DNA from: Alphaproteobacteria bacterium
GTDB taxonomy: Bacteria; Pseudomonadota; Alphaproteobacteria; Sphingomonadales; Rhodothalassiaceae
DNA length: 17,085 bases
Direction of reading: 5' to 3'
Assembly (NCBI GenBank): GCA_003695555.1
Contig: RFIU01000314.1
Location: 1 to 17,085, forward strand
Below are positions 13,736 through 17,085 of this stretch, in pieces. The notes beneath the pieces are model-generated. The model worked only from the letters and a program-made list of their open reading frames with translations, was not told the DNA's origin and made no database searches. The stretch's first letter is position 1. Each line of letters begins with the position of its first letter. The position numbers and the translations under genes are program-made.

Positions 13736-16501
13736 TCACTTCGGTGCCGGCGGCGCGATCATCTGGCGTCGGGCGAGGCGCCGGAAGGCCCCTTCGACGG
13801 CTAGCAGCTCCTCAAAACGCCCGCTCTGGACGATACGCCCGCCTTCAAGCACATGAATGCGCTCGGCATCGCGGATCGTGGACAGGCGATGGGCGATGAC
13901 CAGCCGGCTTGCCTTCAGGCGGGCAAGACTTTCGCTCACCACCGCCTGCGTCTCGTTATCGAGAGCGCTTGTCGCCTCGTCGAAGATGAGCAGCTTCGTC
14001 CGGCGGACGAGCGCGCGGGCAATCATCAGGCGCTGACGCTGACCGCCGGAAAGCGTCACCGCGCCTTCGCCAAGCATCGTTTCGAGCCCCATCGGCATCT
14101 CTTCCAGATCCGCCTCCATACCCGCCATGCGGATGGCTTCCATCACTCTTTCGCGGCTGATCCGGCTGCCGGCGGCGATATTCTCGAAGATGCTGCCGGG
14201 CAACAGTCGCCCGTCCTGCAGAACGACACCGATTCGCCGGCGCAGCCAGGCGGGATCGAGACGGGTGAGATCGACGCCGTCATAGAAGATGCTGCCGGCC
14301 TCGGGACGCTCGAAGCCGAGCAGCAGGCGCACGACGGTCGATTTCCCTGCCCCCGAGGGCCCGACGAGCGCAATCATCTCGCCGGGCCGGACCTCGAAAT
14401 CGATGCCGTCGAGAACCCGTGGCGCTTCGCCACGATAGCGAAAGGCGAGGCCGACCACCCGCAGATGGCCGGAAAAGTCGCCGAGCCGCCGGCCACCTCC
14501 GACTCCCCCCATTTCCGGGGTCGCCTCGAGCAGGGGCGTGATGCGCTCCGCCCATGGACGCACACTGGCGAGAAAGACGACGGCACGGCCGGCGCCGACG
14601 AGGGCGATCGAGAACTGTCCGAGAGCGGTGTAGAAGGCGATGAAGCCGGCAGGCGCGATGATCGCGCGCAGGCTCGTCCCCTCGATCTCGGCCCAGTTGA
14701 TCGGATTGCGGAAGGCGGCGAGCAGTTCTCCACCGGCCAATGCTGTCGTCAGCACGAGGGCGGCGAAGACGATGACCGGCCAGACACCGGAAAACGCGGA
14801 AAGCAGCGCCTGTGCCATCTGCTGGCGGCGACTTTCACCCAGGATCCCGCGATAAAGATCGGCAAAACGCGCAAAGGCGGCAACCGTCGCACCGGCAATC
14901 CGGATCTTGGCGATCGCCTGTATGAACTGGAAGACCATCGATTCGAGCCTGCCGGTATCGTCGGTGATGCGCTTGACATGCCCGCCCACCCGACGCCCCA
15001 CCCGCCCGGAAATGAGGGCGAAGACGAGCCCCGCTCCGCCCGCCACCGCAGCGAGCAGGGGGCTGTACCAGAACATCAAAACAAGCGCGAACAGCCCGAA
15101 GAAGAGCTGCGAGACGACTTCCACCGCTTGGGCGCCGACCATCGCCCGGATGGTATCGATGGACAGCGCTCGATTGGCAAGATCGCCGACGTCGAAATTG
15201 CGAAAGAAGGATACCGGCAGACGCAGCAGACGGTCCCACAGGGTCGTCTGAAGCCGCCATGCGGCGCGCCCTTCGATCCGGACCATCAACAATGAACGCA
15301 CCAGATCGAAGAGACTGCCGGCCAACGCAGCCGCCACCAGCGCCAGAAACAGCACCAGCAGCAGACCATTATCGCCTTCCGGGATCGCCTGGCTCATGAT
15401 GACGCCGGTTGCCAGCGGCGTGCCGAGGGAAAGCACGGCCGCTGCAATGAGCAGCGCGGCGATGCGCCAGGCGTCGCCTCGAAACCGCCAAAAGCCCTGG
15501 CGCAGCAGGTCGCCGAGCCCGAGCGGCCACGCGGGCAATCGCGCACATGGCTGGAAGGCGCGATTTCCCAGTTCCCTGGCCGTTTCTGGATCCAGATCTC
15601 GAACCAACCCCTCGCCCGGGTGCCAGCAGCGATAGCGCGCCCCCTTGCGGCCACCGACGGGCTCCAGCACCAGATACTGCACATCGCCCGTTCGCACCAG
15701 CAAGATGCCGTGATCGGTTCTCCACCAGCCGTCTTCGAGATCGACACGGCGATAGCGCACATCGGCAAGCCGCATCGTCCGTTCCAGGGGATCCTCGGCT
15801 GATGCGCCTTCGCCAACGGCTGCATCATCCGATGCCTCGGTCAGAACATCCTCTAGCCGGGCAATTTCGTCCAGGGAGAGAGGTGTTTCCTCGAGCCGCA
15901 TGGCGAGCACGAGCGCCGCCAGAGCAGGATCCTCGCAGCTCGGGCCGCTGTCGATCAGCACTGAAACGGGGGAACCCGCAACGGAGACCAGTTTTCTGAT
16001 GGCGCGTTGGAGCAGGCCTTTTCGCTCTTCCTCGAATGCTGCAAAACGTGCGGGTGTCGCGGCTTCTTCGGCCTCTGCCCGCCGCGACAGTTGCCGGTTG
16101 AGGGCGACGAGCCTGTCTCCGAGAGTGGCACCGGCATCGTCCGATGCCTCGACATTGGCTGTACGCACCAGCACGGCCAGCGCGTCCGCCGCCTCGGACC
16201 CCTCTTCGATCGGCGCATCCGGGGAAAGAGAACGCAGCCGAAGGCGTGCCTGAGGCACCGCTCCAAGCAGCCAGTCGCCTTCCTCATTGCCGTCTCCGGC
16301 AGTCGGCAACAGCAGTGTTCCGCCCGCAGCGGCCTCGCCCAGGAAATGGCGCACCCCGCGTGCGTCCCGGAAGAAGAGCAGCAGCCGCCCTTCTTCCACT
16401 TCGATCAGGAGCGGACCGCCGGGAAGGTCCGACATGCGGCTCGCCGGGGTAAAGGTCACGCGCATGGCGCCATTGCCGTCCTGTCCGCTGGTCGCCGCCA
16501 T
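13736..16501 (-). CDS. NHLP/NHLM-type bacteriocin ABC transporter, ATPase/permease (ABC2)
   Basis: Inner-membrane ABC exporter half-transporter of 921 residues, matching the second ABC protein (ABC2, from memory TIGR03797) of NHLP-leader peptide export systems. The first ~320 residues form the soluble N-terminal region typical of this group, including WWRTDHGILLVRTGD. No C39 peptidase catalytic cysteine was seen there. About six membrane segments span roughly residues 350-640. The C-terminal ATPase has Walker A GPSGAGKST (K720), LSGGQ (818-821), Walker B LLIFDEATSALD (D841, E842) and H-loop H871. The ATG at 16501 overlaps the stop of the upstream ABC gene by one base, with GGAG 8 bases before it; GTG 16504 is an alternative. 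In this family ABC2 works with a peptidase-bearing ABC1 and an HlyD-like adaptor. The cargo is unknown here. Confidence 0.85.
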   Translation of the reverse strand: MAATSGQDGNGAMRVTFTPASRMSDLPGGPLLIEVEEGRLLLFFRDARGVRHFLGEAAAGGTLLLPTAGDGNEEGDWLLGAVPQARLRLRSLSPDAPIEEGSEAADALAVLVRTANVEASDDAGATLGDRLVALNRQLSRRAEAEEAATPARFAAFEEERKGLLQRAIRKLVSVAGSPVSVLIDSGPSCEDPALAALVLAMRLEETPLSLDEIARLEDVLTEASDDAAVGEGASAEDPLERTMRLADVRYRRVDLEDGWWRTDHGILLVRTGDVQYLVLEPVGGRKGARYRCWHPGEGLVRDLDPETARELGNRAFQPCARLPAWPLGLGDLLRQGFWRFRGDAWRIAALLIAAAVLSLGTPLATGVIMSQAIPEGDNGLLLVLFLALVAAALAGSLFDLVRSLLMVRIEGRAAWRLQTTLWDRLLRLPVSFFRNFDVGDLANRALSIDTIRAMVGAQAVEVVSQLFFGLFALVLMFWYSPLLAAVAGGAGLVFALISGRVGRRVGGHVKRITDDTGRLESMVFQFIQAIAKIRIAGATVAAFARFADLYRGILGESRRQQMAQALLSAFSGVWPVIVFAALVLTTALAGGELLAAFRNPINWAEIEGTSLRAIIAPAGFIAFYTALGQFSIALVGAGRAVVFLASVRPWAERITPLLEATPEMGGVGGGRRLGDFSGHLRVVGLAFRYRGEAPRVLDGIDFEVRPGEMIALVGPSGAGKSTVVRLLLGFERPEAGSIFYDGVDLTRLDPAWLRRRIGVVLQDGRLLPGSIFENIAAGSRISRERVMEAIRMAGMEADLEEMPMGLETMLGEGAVTLSGGQRQRLMIARALVRRTKLLIFDEATSALDNETQAVVSESLARLKASRLVIAHRLSTIRDAERIHVLEGGRIVQSGRFEELLAVEGAFRRLARRQMIAPPAPK

Positions 16502-17085
16502 CACCCCTGCTCCACCAGTCGGCGATAGCGGCCTTCACGCACCATCAGCTCATCATGGCGACCGCGTTCGGCAACCCTGCCCTGATCGAGAAGGATGATC
16601 TCGTCGGCATCCCGGATCGTGGAAAGGCGGTGCGCGATCACCAGCAGCGACATGCCGCGCCGGCGCAGATTGAGGTCGATCTTTTCTTCCGTCGCCGGAT
16701 CGAGCGCGGCGGTCGCCTCGTCCAGCACCAGCAGACGCGGATCCCTGGCGAGCGCCCGGGCAATCTCGAGACGCTGCCGCTGACCGCCGCTGAAATTGCG
16801 CCCCCCTTCTTCGACCAAAGTCTCATACCCACCCGGTCGCGCCGCGATTTCTTCGTGGATTTCAGCATCGCGCGCCGCTCGCACCGCCGCATCGACCGAA
16901 ATTCCGGGATCCCAGAAGCGCAGATTGTCGAGCACATTTCCGGCAAAAAGAAAGATCTGCTGATCTACGGCGGCGACATCCCGCTCAAGCAGAAGAGGCG
17001 GCCATTCATGACGCGGGCGGCCGTCGAAGAGGATTTCGCCTTCGCCCGCTCGCAGCAGACCGAGAGCAAGACGCGCCACGGTGGA
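16501..17085 (-). CDS. NHLP/NHLM-type ABC transporter with likely C39 peptidase (ABC1), C-terminal part
   Basis: C-terminal 194 residues of an ABC ATPase, cut at the right edge inside Walker A (the first visible residues are Ser-Thr-Val). Seen are the Q-loop AAVDQQIFLFAGNVLDNLRFW, the stretch IAARPGGYETLVEEGG, the signature NFSGGQRQRLEIARALARD, Walker B LLVLDEATAALD and the H-loop IAHRLSTIRDADEI. NRRRGMSL-like spacing and the GGYETLVEEGG form match the ABC1 proteins of NHLP/NHLM systems (from memory TIGR03796). Those proteins carry an N-terminal C39 peptidase that removes the leader during export; that domain would lie beyond the window. It lies immediately upstream of ABC2 with a one-base overlap, the usual order. 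The peptidase is inferred, not seen. Confidence 0.8.
   Translation of the reverse strand, partial: STVARLALGLLRAGEGEILFDGRPRHEWPPLLLERDVAAVDQQIFLFAGNVLDNLRFWDPGISVDAAVRAARDAEIHEEIAARPGGYETLVEEGGRNFSGGQRQRLEIARALARDPRLLVLDEATAALDPATEEKIDLNLRRRGMSLLVIAHRLSTIRDADEIILLDQGRVAERGRHDELMVREGRYRRLVEQG

Noticed and set aside
14640..15295. Long plus-strand open frames opposite the ABC transporter
   Set aside because: Antisense to a gene with all ABC motifs intact; no recognisable protein features.

Overview
The window is about 17 kb of GC-rich bacterial chromosome. It holds most of a branched-chain amino acid (Leu/Val/Ile) biosynthesis locus, flanked by threonine biosynthesis genes on the left and a peptide-export ABC transporter pair on the right. 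The APH-type homoserine kinase, codon bias and general gene style fit a high-GC proteobacterium, most likely an alphaproteobacterium. The sequence alone does not settle genus or order. I saw no tRNA, rRNA, CRISPR array or intact insertion sequence.

Layout. (1) Positions 1-2150, minus strand: thrB then thrC, a one-base-overlap pair making threonine from homoserine; thrC is cut by the left edge. (2) Positions 2151-2357: a divergent control region with an inverted repeat. (3) Positions 2358-4463, plus strand: leuC-leuD, the isopropylmalate isomerase, followed by a doubtful 43-codon ORF with a helix-turn-helix-like stretch. (4) Positions 4618-4968: a promoter and a transcription attenuator. A 73-codon leader ORF ends in a run of nine Leu and three Val codons, and three mutually exclusive hairpins end in an intrinsic terminator. 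(5) Positions 5016-13698, plus strand: ilvD-ilvC-ilvB(G)-ilvM-leuA-ilvE-leuB, tightly packed with three ATGA overlaps, which looks like one operon. (6) Positions 13736-17085, minus strand: two ABC transporter genes of the NHLP/NHLM bacteriocin-export type, convergent with leuB; the second is cut by the right edge inside its Walker A motif.

How the genes work together. IlvB/IlvM, IlvC, IlvD and IlvE make valine, and isoleucine when 2-oxobutyrate is supplied. LeuA, LeuC/LeuD, LeuB and IlvE make leucine from 2-oxoisovalerate. All steps from pyruvate to valine and leucine are therefore in the window; threonine deaminase (ilvA), needed for isoleucine, is not. The leader predicts control of the seven-gene operon by leucine and valine supply. 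leuCD lies upstream of the attenuator and appears to have separate control.

Most noteworthy are the attenuator with its unusually long and possibly leaderless leader ORF, the ilvC-ilvB-ilvM-leuA order with an IlvM-type short regulatory subunit, a 9-codon ORF that may couple translation into ilvB, and the edge of a RiPP-type export locus whose precursor peptides and modifying enzymes would lie to the right of the window.
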